A stretch of 64,000 nucleotides of DNA from Wujia chipingensis. Lineage in GTDB: Bacteria; Bacillota; Clostridia; Lachnospirales; Lachnospiraceae. The DNA lies in the NCBI RefSeq assembly GCF_014337155.1, contig NZ_CP060632.1:1867001-1931000 (forward strand). The letters run 5' to 3'. Below the pieces are notes generated by a model, which was not told where the DNA came from, did no database searches, and saw only the letters and a program-made list of their open reading frames with translations. This document shows, piece after piece, positions 26,085 to 34,978 of this stretch (positions within the stretch are counted from its first letter, which is position 1; each line of letters begins with the position of its first letter). A program made the translations under genes and the position numbers.

Positions 26085-28073
26085 TTAGATCAACAATCCA
26101 AGCAGATCGTTGCTTCGTTTTACAAATGCTGTCATCTTCTCAGCAGAGAGCGGCTTGTTGGCAAGAACAGCTAAATCATAAAGCTGGTTGCAGATCATAT
26201 CCTTGTACTCACCCTCTGGATTATCTAAGATGTATTTTACAAGCTTGTTGTTTGCATTCAAGACAAGTGTCTCTGCCTCGCCTGCTCCAAACATGTTCGG
26301 ATCCATACCGCCCATATTGTAAACACGCATCATTTCCATCATACGGCGGGACTCCTCGGATACGGTCAGGACAGAAGATACATTCTCGTTCTTCATGCTC
26401 TCAACCTTGACTACAAGCTTATCATTTCCAGTTGCTTTCTTGAATGCCTCAGAAAGCTTATCGGTATATTCCTTCGTCTGCTCTTCCGTCAGCTTCTCAC
26501 CGACAAAGTTATCGGCAAGGTCTGCATCGATACGCAGGAACTTCACATTTTCATTCTTACCTTCCAGGTGTGTGATGTATGGGTTATCAATGTTGTGTGT
26601 CAGATAAACCGCATTCATGCCCTCTTCCTTGAACATGTTGATGTACTGGGACTGTGCCACTTCATCGGAGATATAGAATACCTTGTTCTCGTATTTCTCC
26701 TTGCCCTCTTCCAGGTACTCTGGGAGTGTGATGTACTTGCCGTTGATATCCTTGAAGAGCATGTAATCTGTCATCTTGTCACAGAACTTCTCATCCTTCA
26801 GGCAGCCAAACTTGATAAATGGGCTTAAGTCATCCCAATACTTCTCGTAATCTTCCTTGTTGTTTTTGTACATGCCAGTCAGCTTATCAGCGACCTTCTT
26901 CGTGATGTAATCTGAGATCTTCTTGACAAAACCATCGTTCTGCAGTGCGGAACGGGATACGTTCAGCGGCAGATCCGGACAATCAATGACACCCTTCAGC
27001 AGAAGCAAAAACTCTGGAATAACTTCCTTGATGTTATCTGCGATAAATACCTGATTGTTATATAACTTAATCGTACCTTCCAACTGGTCATACTGTGTAT
27101 TGATCTTCGGAAAGTACAAAATACCCTTTAAGTTAAATGGATAGTCCATATTCAGGTGGATCCAGAAGAGCGGCTTCTTGAAGTCCAAGAATACATGCTG
27201 ATAGAAATCAATGTACTGCTCGTCCGTACAATCCTTCGGATTGCGCATCCAGAGAGGATTCGTATCATTTAACGGTTTTCTCTCTTCTTTCTTTTCCTCT
27301 GTGGCATCCTCTTTCTTCTCTTCTGCCTCATCCTTCTTCGGTGCATCGCCGACAAGCTCATCTTCCTGTGTCGTATCGACCTCGATCACCTTGTCCTTTT
27401 CCTTCTTCTCAGCTTCCTTCTTGGCAGCTTCTTCCTCTTCCTTATCCTCATTGATAAAGTAGATGTTGTATGGCATAAATGCACAATACTTCTGGATAAC
27501 TTCCTTTACACGGTACTCATTTGCATACTCCAAGCAATCCTCATTCAGATACAATGTAATGGCTGTACCACGGATATCGTCGTCGCTCTCACTCATCGTA
27601 TAATTCGTTCCGCCGTCGCACTCCCAGTATACCGGCTTTGCACCTTCCTTGTAGGAACATGTCTCGATCGTTACCTTATCGGCAACCATAAATGCGGAAT
27701 AAAAACCAAGTCCAAAATGTCCGATGATCTGCTCATCGCCAGCCTTGTCCTTGTACTTGTTGATGAAGTCCGTCGCACCGGAAAATGCGATCTGGTTGAT
27801 GTATTTGTCAACCTCTTCCTCGGTCATACCAAGACCGTTATCGACGAATGTCAAAGTCTTATCCTTGGCAGACGCGTACACCTCAATCTTGTACTCCTCG
27901 CCTTCAACTTCCTCATAATCTCCCATCACGGCAAGCTTCTTTAATTTTGTGATTGCATCACAGCCGTTGGAAATCAGCTCTCGAATGAAAATATCCTGAT
28001 CGGAATAAAGCCATTTCTTAATAATCGGAAAAATGTTGTCACTGTTAATTGATAAATTACCCTGTCGTTCCAT
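26085..28073 (-). CDS. htpG: Hsp90 chaperone HtpG
   Basis: 662 residues against 624 in E. coli. An ATP-driven dimeric chaperone. GHKL ATPase motifs: RELISNGCDAITKL near 33 (catalytic Glu), DNGLGMTEEEV near 78, and IGHFGLGFYSAFMV near 117. Middle-domain and C-terminal motifs (NVSRSALQ, VYLTHNID) are present. Residues about 209-266 form a long linker of almost only Lys, Glu and Asp, unusual for bacteria and like the charged linker of eukaryotic Hsp90. Transcription starts from a promoter with a CIRCE box, so HrcA control is expected. Confidence 0.97.
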   Translation of the reverse strand: MERQGNLSINSDNIFPIIKKWLYSDQDIFIRELISNGCDAITKLKKLAVMGDYEEVEGEEYKIEVYASAKDKTLTFVDNGLGMTEEEVDKYINQIAFSGATDFINKYKDKAGDEQIIGHFGLGFYSAFMVADKVTIETCSYKEGAKPVYWECDGGTNYTMSESDDDIRGTAITLYLNEDCLEYANEYRVKEVIQKYCAFMPYNIYFINEDKEEEEAAKKEAEKKEKDKVIEVDTTQEDELVGDAPKKDEAEEKKEDATEEKKEERKPLNDTNPLWMRNPKDCTDEQYIDFYQHVFLDFKKPLFWIHLNMDYPFNLKGILYFPKINTQYDQLEGTIKLYNNQVFIADNIKEVIPEFLLLLKGVIDCPDLPLNVSRSALQNDGFVKKISDYITKKVADKLTGMYKNNKEDYEKYWDDLSPFIKFGCLKDEKFCDKMTDYMLFKDINGKYITLPEYLEEGKEKYENKVFYISDEVAQSQYINMFKEEGMNAVYLTHNIDNPYITHLEGKNENVKFLRIDADLADNFVGEKLTEEQTKEYTDKLSEAFKKATGNDKLVVKVESMKNENVSSVLTVSEESRRMMEMMRVYNMGGMDPNMFGAGEAETLVLNANNKLVKYILDNPEGEYKDMICNQLYDLAVLANKPLSAEKMTAFVKRSNDLLGLLI

Positions 28074-28155
28074 GTCTTATTACCTCCTAAAACCAATACA
28101 AGTCTGCTGTCCTTTCCTGCAGACTTCATTTTACGAATGTATATTTCATAAATAA

Positions 28156-28184
28156 GATAATAATACTTGGAAATTTGAATGTCA
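28156..28184 (-). promoter_or_regulatory. Promoter of htpG
   Basis: On the minus strand TTGACA (28179-28184), a 17-nt spacer and TATTAT (28156-28161). A CIRCE operator lies 7 nt upstream of the -35 box. The predicted start is about 75 nt before the htpG ATG. Confidence 0.8.
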
Positions 28185-28191
28185 AGAAAAA

Positions 28192-28218
28192 ATTAGCACT
28201 CATTTTTATTGAGTGCTA
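28192..28218. promoter_or_regulatory. CIRCE element (HrcA operator), perfect consensus
   Basis: TTAGCACTC, 9 nt, GAGTGCTAA: an exact match to the CIRCE consensus bound by the heat-shock repressor HrcA. It is upstream of the htpG -35 box rather than over the start site. Read on the minus strand the palindrome is followed by six T, and the upstream gene ends at 28230, so the same sequence may also end that transcript. Confidence 0.92.
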
Positions 28219-28229
28219 ATAATTCTACT

Positions 28230-28694
28230 TTAAATATAATATTTCTTAATCGTATCGTCCCAGATATGCTCCAATGTCTTGTCCATCGTAAATATCTTCA
28301 GGGACGTTCCGGTTGTCACAGCCAGCGTTCCATGCTCATAGACGACGTTCATAAACAAGGCGCTCACGTCCTCCTCTTTGACCGGAAGATTGTTCATTTC
28401 CAACAGGCGGCTGATATTCTCGCGATTGAACATCAAAATGATCTTAAAGCCGATCGGCAGCCGTTCCCCTTTCAGATACGCATACACGGTCGCCTTGATA
28501 TCCTTCCATTCAATATATTCCGGCAGATCTGCCTGTGCCTCCGTATCAAAATACTCACGGTTCAGTCTGCCATTTACATAATAATCAAGCTTCGTTTTCA
28601 CCCGTGCCTCGTACAGATAAAAGCTGTCGTATTTCTCCTTTTCAAACAACTCTTTTATATATTCTGCTTTTTCTTCTATCTCAACGATTTCCAT
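28230..28694 (-). CDS. Conserved protein of unknown function
   Basis: 154 residues, acidic, no signal peptide, membrane helix or known motif recognised. The N-terminus is helical and charged (EIEEKAEYIKELFEKEKY); the rest looks alpha/beta with a YDSFYLYEARVKTKLDYYVNGRLNREYF stretch (two segments). It begins 3 nt after the transglutaminase gene stops and probably shares its operon. It may belong to one of the Lachnospiraceae-restricted DUFs, but no name is claimed. Confidence 0.7.
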   Translation of the reverse strand: MEIVEIEEKAEYIKELFEKEKYDSFYLYEARVKTKLDYYVNGRLNREYFDTEAQADLPEYIEWKDIKATVYAYLKGERLPIGFKIILMFNRENISRLLEMNNLPVKEEDVSALFMNVVYEHGTLAVTTGTSLKIFTMDKTLEHIWDDTIKKYYI

Positions 28695-28697
28695 CTT

Positions 28698-29777
28698 CTA
28701 CCTCTGATTTAAATATACCGTTACCAGTTCATACGCGCCGTAAGGCTCTTCTGTGTACTGAAAATACTGCACCGCACTCACATCCTGCATAAAGGAATAA
28801 TCAAAATCGGTCGTATAATCGGTCACGACAACCTCGATCGTCCCCGTGCTGTTGCGCAATGCCTGATCCTTGAGCAGTGTACGGAACGCATCGCTGTCAC
28901 AGATCAGATCATTTTGCTCGTAATAATTATAATCGGTGCTGTCACACGCCGGAAATGCATCCTGCTTCCAGTCATGCCGTTCATCCATGATCTCATCCGT
29001 CACATTGAAATACTCATGTCCAGCAAATACACCGCGATCCGGCAAAGGATCGTCCCATGTGGCATCGACCTGATACCAGTTTCCATCCAGACACACCTGA
29101 TTCCATGCATGCAGCTCATTATCCGCCGTTCCGGTTACGATCTGGTTCTCGATTCCGACACATGTCATAAGCAGTGCCATCGCCTCCGCATATCCATTGC
29201 ACACAGCCTTGTTCTGCACCAGCGCACCGTATGCCCGGTACGCGTAATCCTTTGAGGACTCCACATACCCATACTGGCAATGCACCACAATATAATCATG
29301 GATCGCAAGCTCTTTTTCATAGTCTGTCATATCCGGTTTGATGATCTGCTTTAACACATCTTCCACCTTATCATACAGCTTATAGGCAAGTGCATGATCG
29401 GATGGAATTGCAGCACCATTTACATATTTCTGCCATACATAATAATTGTCCGAGATCTCATATCGAAACTGTATCCGCATGCCATCCCGGCTTTTTTCTG
29501 TCACCATATACTGGTCGACCATGCCGTTCATGCTACATAGATTCTCATTGATATTAGAAATATCACTCTCCGAAATCCCAGATATATAGAAATTGCCGGT
29601 TGTCTTTCCATCGTTGATCTGTTCGGTCACCAGTTGTGTCAGTTCTTCCATACTGTATGCGGTCTCATCTGGATGCAGATAGGAACCGATGCGGAAGTTG
29701 AAAAAATAAAACACAAGGATCACAGCCACCACAAGCACTGGAAGGATAATATGCATTTTCCCTTTTTTCTGCTTCAT
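28698..29777 (-). CDS. Membrane-anchored transglutaminase-like protein
   Basis: 359 residues. One N-terminal membrane helix (about 9-27) with the rest outside. The transglutaminase/protease core has the Cys-His-Asp triad: NKAVCNGYAEAMALL near 190, NELHAWNQV near 220, and VDATWDDP near 237. Such domains (often with the label Kre/CYK3-like) may crosslink or cleave proteins at the cell surface; activity cannot be told from sequence. The ATG at 29777 directly follows the stop of a 58-residue membrane peptide gene, so the two are coupled. Confidence 0.85.
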   Translation of the reverse strand: MKQKKGKMHIILPVLVVAVILVFYFFNFRIGSYLHPDETAYSMEELTQLVTEQINDGKTTGNFYISGISESDISNINENLCSMNGMVDQYMVTEKSRDGMRIQFRYEISDNYYVWQKYVNGAAIPSDHALAYKLYDKVEDVLKQIIKPDMTDYEKELAIHDYIVVHCQYGYVESSKDYAYRAYGALVQNKAVCNGYAEAMALLMTCVGIENQIVTGTADNELHAWNQVCLDGNWYQVDATWDDPLPDRGVFAGHEYFNVTDEIMDERHDWKQDAFPACDSTDYNYYEQNDLICDSDAFRTLLKDQALRNSTGTIEVVVTDYTTDFDYSFMQDVSAVQYFQYTEEPYGAYELVTVYLNQR

Positions 29778-29954
29778 TTAATGCTTACTCCTGTCTTTTT
29801 CTTCCTCATCTGACTCATCGTCTTCTCCATTTCCACCTTTGCCTACCATGATCAGAACGACCATCAATACGATGGAGACGATCAGGCAGATGGCTACCAG
29901 AAGTGGTTTGCCACTGTCGCCGGTTGCGATTATATTTGCAAGAATTGTGTTCAT
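29778..29954 (-). CDS. Small single-pass membrane protein, 58 residues
   Basis: Read by hand. ATG at 29954 with AGGAG 6 nt upstream, TAA at 29778-29780. The protein has a short N-terminus ending TGDSGKP, one strong membrane helix (LLVAICLIVSIVLMVVLIM) and a highly acidic then basic tail (EDDESDEEEKDRSKH). It looks like the anchor end of a surface protein standing alone. It abuts the transglutaminase gene without a gap and may tether or regulate it. No family recognised. Confidence 0.65.
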   Translation of the reverse strand: MNTILANIIATGDSGKPLLVAICLIVSIVLMVVLIMVGKGGNGEDDESDEEEKDRSKH

Positions 29955-30177
29955 ATTTATCTCCTTATCCCAGACAACTGCGAAACATTTATACTGCCAA
30001 CATATATTTCAATCTTATTCATTCGATATACAATGTATTCTGTTTCGCACTTGTCTTATATATGTCTATAATTATGTAAATCATTCTAATGTATATAATG
30101 ATAAATCGCAACCTTTTTTCGCGTTTGTCTTGTCGGTTCTTGGGATTTGTTGTATATTATATTTCAAACATTAAATA

Positions 30178-30464
30178 TCTGTAAATATTTACAATGTCTT
30201 TGGCATATGGCAAGGGATTCATTTGTGTAGTATATGATATGTTCGCATCTTAGAAGTAATTGATGTTCTGTTCACATCAGCAATGCCTGAACACGATGTT
30301 CAGGCAAGCTGTCACTGAGCCACGGATGGCGAATTGACAGCGGTTGCGTCAATATGGAATCTCTGATATCAGAACACCTTATTACTTCTTAGGTGCGATA
30401 CATTATATACGATACAAATCAATCCCTTGTTATATGCCTTAGCACAACGCAAATTATTTACAGA
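30178..30464 (+). repeat. Long palindromic element, copy 3, in the leader region of argH
   Basis: A 287-bp imperfect palindrome in the 530-bp gap before argH. Arms run from about 30178 to 30265 and 30380 to 30464 (GGCATATGGCAAGGGATTCA pairs with TCAATCCCTTGTTATATGCC allowing mismatches). The core at 30278-30349 has hairpin A stem TGCCTGAAC/GTTCAGGCA with loop ACGAT and hairpin B stem GCTGTCA/TGACAGC. It ends 20 nt before the argH ATG. The remaining 29955-30177 is AT-rich with no gene or clear signal seen. Confidence 0.85.
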
Positions 30465-30483
30465 AGATAAAGTGAGGTAGATT

Positions 30484-31863
30484 ATGGCACAGTTATGGGG
30501 CGGTCGTTTCACAAAGGAGACAGACCAGTTAGTATATAATTTTAATGCATCGATCAGTTTCGATCAGAAGTTCTACAAGCAGGACATCCGCGGCAGCATC
30601 GCACATGTAACAATGCTTGCAGCAAGCGGTATCCTGACAGATGCAGAACGCGACCAGATTATCGATGGCTTAAACGGCATCCTTGCCGATGTAGAAAATG
30701 GAACTCTGGAGATTTCTTCGAAATATGAAGATATTCACAGCTTCGTCGAAGCGAACCTGATTGACCGGATTGGTGATGTCGGTAAGAAGCTTCACACCGG
30801 ACGTTCAAGAAACGATCAGGTAGCTCTCGACATGCGTCTGTATGTACGCGATGAAATTCTCGAAGTTAAGAAGCTGCTCGTATCGCTGATGAAAGAGCTG
30901 CATATCCTGATGAAGGAAAATGTAGATACCTATATGCCGGGCTTTACACATCTGCAGAAAGCACAGCCTGTCACATTTGCACACCATGTCGGTGCATATA
31001 TGGAGATGTTCAAACGTGATTACAGCCGTATGAACGATATCTATACACGTATGAACTATTGTCCGCTTGGTGCAGGTGCACTGGCCGGAACGACATATCC
31101 GCTGGATCGTAACCTGACTGCCAGTCTTCTGGATTTTGCCGGTCCAACCTTAAACAGTATGGACTCCGTATCCGATCGTGACTACGTGATAGAGATGCTT
31201 TCCGCATTCTCTACGATCATGATGCATCTGTCCCGTTTCTCTGAGGAGATCATCATCTGGAATTCCAACGAATACCAGTTTGTAGAATTAGATGATGCAT
31301 ACAGCACCGGAAGTTCGATCATGCCACAGAAGAAGAATCCGGATATCGCCGAGCTTGTCCGCGGTAAGACCGGGCGTGTATACGGCGCACTGATGTCCAT
31401 TCTCACAACGATGAAGGGCATCCCACTTGCATATAATAAGGATATGCAGGAGGACAAGGAGCTTACCTTCGATGCAATCGACACGGTCAAAGGATGTATC
31501 GCTTTGTTCACAGGTATGATCTCTACAATGAAGTTAAACAAGCCTGTCATGGAGAAAAGTGCCATGAACGGATTTACAAATGCTACCGATGCGGCTGATT
31601 ATCTGGTTAATCACGGTGTTCCGTTCCGTGATGCACATGGTATCGTTGGTCAGCTTGTACTCTACTGCATCGAGCACGACAAATCCCTGCTTGATATGTC
31701 CATCGACGAGTATAAGGCAATCAGCCCGGTATTCGAGGATGATATCTACGATGCGATCAGCCTGAAGACCTGTGTCAGCAAGCGAAATACGATTGGTGCA
31801 CCGGGTGAGGAAGCAATGAAGCAGGTGCTCGCCATCAACGAGGAATATCTGAAAAATTTATAA
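30484..31863 (+). CDS. argH: Argininosuccinate lyase
   Basis: 459 residues, normal size. It splits argininosuccinate into arginine and fumarate in the last step of arginine synthesis. Fumarase/aspartase-superfamily motifs: [20 protein letters not shown] start, [13 protein letters not shown] near 102, [11 protein letters not shown]-type turn ([18 protein letters not shown]), and the signature [12 protein letters not shown] near 279. It stands alone; argG is not next to it. Its leader contains copy 3 of the palindromic element. Confidence 0.97.
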   Translation: MAQLWGGRFTKETDQLVYNFNASISFDQKFYKQDIRGSIAHVTMLAASGILTDAERDQIIDGLNGILADVENGTLEISSKYEDIHSFVEANLIDRIGDVGKKLHTGRSRNDQVALDMRLYVRDEILEVKKLLVSLMKELHILMKENVDTYMPGFTHLQKAQPVTFAHHVGAYMEMFKRDYSRMNDIYTRMNYCPLGAGALAGTTYPLDRNLTASLLDFAGPTLNSMDSVSDRDYVIEMLSAFSTIMMHLSRFSEEIIIWNSNEYQFVELDDAYSTGSSIMPQKKNPDIAELVRGKTGRVYGALMSILTTMKGIPLAYNKDMQEDKELTFDAIDTVKGCIALFTGMISTMKLNKPVMEKSAMNGFTNATDAADYLVNHGVPFRDAHGIVGQLVLYCIEHDKSLLDMSIDEYKAISPVFEDDIYDAISLKTCVSKRNTIGAPGEEAMKQVLAINEEYLKNL

Positions 31864-31898
31864 TAATATAGTTATATTTTTTGAAGGGAGTTAACCTT

Positions 31899-32093
31899 AT
31901 GAATAAGACAACAAAAGCGAAATACGACCTTGCAACGCGCATGTTGAAGGTGGATATTTCCATAGATGAAGTAGCTCTTATGTCCGGACTCACAATTGAT
32001 GAGATTGAGAAGTTAAAGGCCGGCATTGAGCCGGAAGAGATCATTGATGAGGCAGCTTTCGCGGAGAAAGCTCTGAAGGGAAAAGACAAGTAA
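31899..32093 (+). CDS. Small helical protein, 64 residues, unknown function
   Basis: Start ATG at 31899 with AAGGGAG 9 nt upstream; a TTG at 31881 in the same frame overlaps that ribosome site and is rejected. The protein is helical: KAKYDLATRMLKVDISIDEVALMSG and LTIDEIEKLKAG, a pattern like the short helix pair at the C-terminus of Rpn-type transposase/nuclease proteins (degenerate copies are common). It follows argH by 35 nt and precedes a bidirectional terminator. A regulatory or remnant role is possible. Confidence 0.6.
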   Translation: MNKTTKAKYDLATRMLKVDISIDEVALMSGLTIDEIEKLKAGIEPEEIIDEAAFAEKALKGKDK

Positions 32094-32146
32094 TACGCAA
32101 GTCAAACAGAATCCGATAGATGTTTCTCTGTTTCACAATCATCATA

Positions 32147-32188
32147 AAAAAGAAAGCGATTCGATGAAAATCAAATCGCTTTCTTTTT
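32147..32188. terminator. Bidirectional terminator between argH operon and glgA
   Basis: AAAAAGAAAGCGATT (32147-32161) pairs perfectly with AATCGCTTTCTTTTT (32174-32188) around a 12-nt loop. It lies between convergent genes and has a T run on both strands. Confidence 0.9.
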
Positions 32189-32200
32189 ATATGATACTTC

Positions 32201-33640
32201 TTATACTTGTTCGTACAGTCTCTGATAGATCTCTGCGGAATTAGACCAGCTGTAGTTCTGCTGCATCGCACATTCCTGCATACATTCCCAGGCATTCTTC
32301 TTGTCGAAGTATACCTGCTTTGAGTAGTTGATCGTATTCAGTAACTCATGTGCGTTATAGTTTGCGAATGAGAATCCGGTTCCGCTTCCCTCGAATTCAT
32401 TGTATGGAATAACCGTATCCTTCAGTCCGCCCGTCTCTCTTACGATAGGCAGTGTACCATAACGAAGTGCCATCAGCTGTGTCAGTCCACATGGCTCGAA
32501 GCGGGATGGAACCAGCATTGCATCACACGCTGCATACATCTTGTGTGACAATTCGTCCGAATAATAAATATTCGCAGATACCTTTGCCGGATGAATGCCC
32601 TGATAGTACCGGAACATATCTTCATATTTCCGGTTACCGGTACCAAGCACAACAAACTGTGTACCATCGGTACAGATATCGTTCATGACACGGTCAACGA
32701 GATCTAAGCCCTTCTGATCTGTCAGTCTGGAGATAATACCGATCATATAAGCATTCTTATCTTCCGGAAGTCCAAGTTCCTTCTGCAGTGCAAGCTTGTT
32801 TGCCACTTTGTTCTTGCGGAAATTCTTCAATGTGTAATTCTTATAGATCTTCTTATCTGTAGCCGGATCGTAATCCTTGTAATCGATACCATTTACAATG
32901 CCCCACAGGCTCTGGTTTCTCGCGCGGAGCAAACCGTCTAATCCTTCACCATAATAAGGCGTCTGAATCTCCTGTGCATACGTATTCGATACCGTTGTAA
33001 TCTTATCTGCATAAACAAGTCCACCCTTGAGCATACTTGCATCCTTGTCAATCTCCAGCTTATCCGGTGTAAACAAATAATCTGGCAGTCCGGAATACTC
33101 CTGTACGGTCTTGATATCCCATCTTCCCTGGAACTGCAGGTTGTGGATCGTCATGATTGACTTCATACCACTGTAAAATGGATTGTCTGCAAACAATGTC
33201 TTCAAGTATACCGGAACCAGTCCTGCCTGCCAGTCATGGCAGTGTACGATATCCGGCTGGAATCCGATACTTGGCAGGATGGAAAGTGCTGCCTTGCTAA
33301 AATAGCAGAACTTCTCGATATCCCATTTCATATCGTCACTGTATATATTGAAACCATTGAAATAATACTCATTGTCAATAAAGTATACCGGAACCCCTTC
33401 ATATTCCAGATACATAACCCCGACATACTGCTGCTTCCAGCCAATATCCATATGGAAATGCGTCAGATAACGCATCTTCTCCTTGAATTTTGCCGGCAGA
33501 CACATATAATTCGGAATGATGACACGCACGTCATACTCCTTTTTATCAAAGATTCTCGGCAATGTACCAACAACGTCTGCAAGTCCGCCAGTCTTGATAA
33601 ACGGTACGCATTCCGATGCAATATAAGCCACTTTCTTCAT
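32201..33640 (-). CDS. glgA: Glycogen synthase (ADP-glucose type)
   Basis: 479 residues, a GT5 enzyme that extends alpha-1,4-glucan from ADP-glucose. The N-terminal KTGGLADVVG motif (residues 17-26) binds ADP-glucose; HCHDWQAGLVPVYL near 141 and the C-terminal FEPCGLTQLMALRYGTLPIVRETGGL (E-x7-E region, read in two parts) near 376 are present. It is a single minus-strand gene; no other glycogen genes are in view. Confidence 0.97.
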   Translation of the reverse strand: MKKVAYIASECVPFIKTGGLADVVGTLPRIFDKKEYDVRVIIPNYMCLPAKFKEKMRYLTHFHMDIGWKQQYVGVMYLEYEGVPVYFIDNEYYFNGFNIYSDDMKWDIEKFCYFSKAALSILPSIGFQPDIVHCHDWQAGLVPVYLKTLFADNPFYSGMKSIMTIHNLQFQGRWDIKTVQEYSGLPDYLFTPDKLEIDKDASMLKGGLVYADKITTVSNTYAQEIQTPYYGEGLDGLLRARNQSLWGIVNGIDYKDYDPATDKKIYKNYTLKNFRKNKVANKLALQKELGLPEDKNAYMIGIISRLTDQKGLDLVDRVMNDICTDGTQFVVLGTGNRKYEDMFRYYQGIHPAKVSANIYYSDELSHKMYAACDAMLVPSRFEPCGLTQLMALRYGTLPIVRETGGLKDTVIPYNEFEGSGTGFSFANYNAHELLNTINYSKQVYFDKKNAWECMQECAMQQNYSWSNSAEIYQRLYEQV

Positions 33641-33760
33641 GTTTTTTGTCCTCCCATATCCGACTCTAAAAGTCTCGTAACAAAGTTACTTTAATTCTAG
33701 CATAAGCACTCCGATTATTCAATCCATTTTATGCCACATTCTGTCAAAACTCGTCCGATT

Positions 33761-34978
33761 CTACCGGCTGGATAACCGGCGCATCTTCTGCAGCAATGCC
33801 CGGTCTACCTCCGCGTCTCCATATCGGATGTCCTCATAACAGCGCGTCAGCTCCGTCACATCCGCGAGCGACTGTTCATTTAATTCCGTCTCAATCTCCC
33901 GCCCGGTTTTCGACTGTTCCAGTGCAATATCGTAGCGATAGCGTTCAATGCAGTCCTTGTAGCATCGTCTTGCCCGCTGTCTGCGTGATAAAAACCGTCG
34001 TTTTTCATCTGCATGCGTCCGCTGTTCCTCTTTCTTCTTTTTTACTACAACCAGTTCCACCTGATCGGTCGAGATATTACGCCTTGCCATCAGGAACCGG
34101 ACAAACCGGACCAGCACTTTATACGCGATAAACAGTCCCAGACAGATCAATCCGACATAGAGCACCGGCTCCAGTGTCTGTCCGACGGAACGAATACCCG
34201 ACGGCACATCGCCATCATCAAACTGCTGGTGTTCACTTGTCTCTGCCTCTCCACCACGGAACCAGAAACTTATATAGTGATAGAAAAGTCCGATCACCAT
34301 CGCGATCACACGAACCACTGCCAGTATCGCCTGCCCGATCAGCGCGATCACTCTGCGGAAATCAAACACTTCGCCAAGCACGAGTCCAATCGTCAGACAG
34401 AGAATGATTGCACCGACCATGATCGTATTTACAGACAGTATCTGCCGGATCGGGATTCCCGATACATGGCTGGTCGCGTCCAGATAATTTTCCATTCCAT
34501 CCGTGTACACCAGCGCCAGATACAGAAAAAGCAGAATCAATGCTGTCACATAAGCATAGATCCGAAGTCCCTGCACACCGAGATGCCCACTCACAAGGTA
34601 CACGATCAGGCACAGCAAAAAGGATGGCCACGGAAGTTCATCCATCTGCTTCCTTTTATTTTTCCATGTGCTTTTTACAGATGCCGAGAACAGATAACAA
34701 GGAATCAGGAAATAAAACCACTGAGTCTCCATCGATACCGGCAGCAAAAGCATCGGCAGCCGCAACGCCACATGCCCGACAAACAACCACAAATAATGCT
34801 GTGCCTTCTCCCTCAGAATATACGAATACACAAACATTGCACCCGTGATTGGAAGCAGAAAGTAATGTACCTCCTGTTTCAAAAGCACAACTTCAAAAAA
34901 GGCAAAGCACAGACTGCAGCAAAGCCATTCATATAGAAGGTGCAAAAGCTTCGTGACCTGTAACAGTTTAGATTTCAT
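33761..34978 (-). CDS. Multi-pass membrane protein of a moxR-DUF58 operon
   Basis: 405 residues. About nine hydrophobic segments fill residues 15-305, followed by a strongly basic cytoplasmic C-terminal helix bundle (KKKKEEQRTHADEKRRFLSRRQRARR, two stretches) that resembles DUF4129-type tails (arginine and tyrosine pattern, ETELNE). It overlaps the DUF58 gene by 11 nt. In related operons a transglutaminase domain is fused here; none is seen in this protein, though a separate one lies at 28698. Confidence 0.75.
   Translation of the reverse strand: MKSKLLQVTKLLHLLYEWLCCSLCFAFFEVVLLKQEVHYFLLPITGAMFVYSYILREKAQHYLWLFVGHVALRLPMLLLPVSMETQWFYFLIPCYLFSASVKSTWKNKRKQMDELPWPSFLLCLIVYLVSGHLGVQGLRIYAYVTALILLFLYLALVYTDGMENYLDATSHVSGIPIRQILSVNTIMVGAIILCLTIGLVLGEVFDFRRVIALIGQAILAVVRVIAMVIGLFYHYISFWFRGGEAETSEHQQFDDGDVPSGIRSVGQTLEPVLYVGLICLGLFIAYKVLVRFVRFLMARRNISTDQVELVVVKKKKEEQRTHADEKRRFLSRRQRARRCYKDCIERYRYDIALEQSKTGREIETELNEQSLADVTELTRCYEDIRYGDAEVDRALLQKMRRLSSR

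Noticed and set aside
34013-34936. A 307-codon open frame on the plus strand opposite the membrane protein gene
   Set aside because: Composition (Gln, His, Arg, Lys-rich) and lack of motifs mark it as an antisense shadow.
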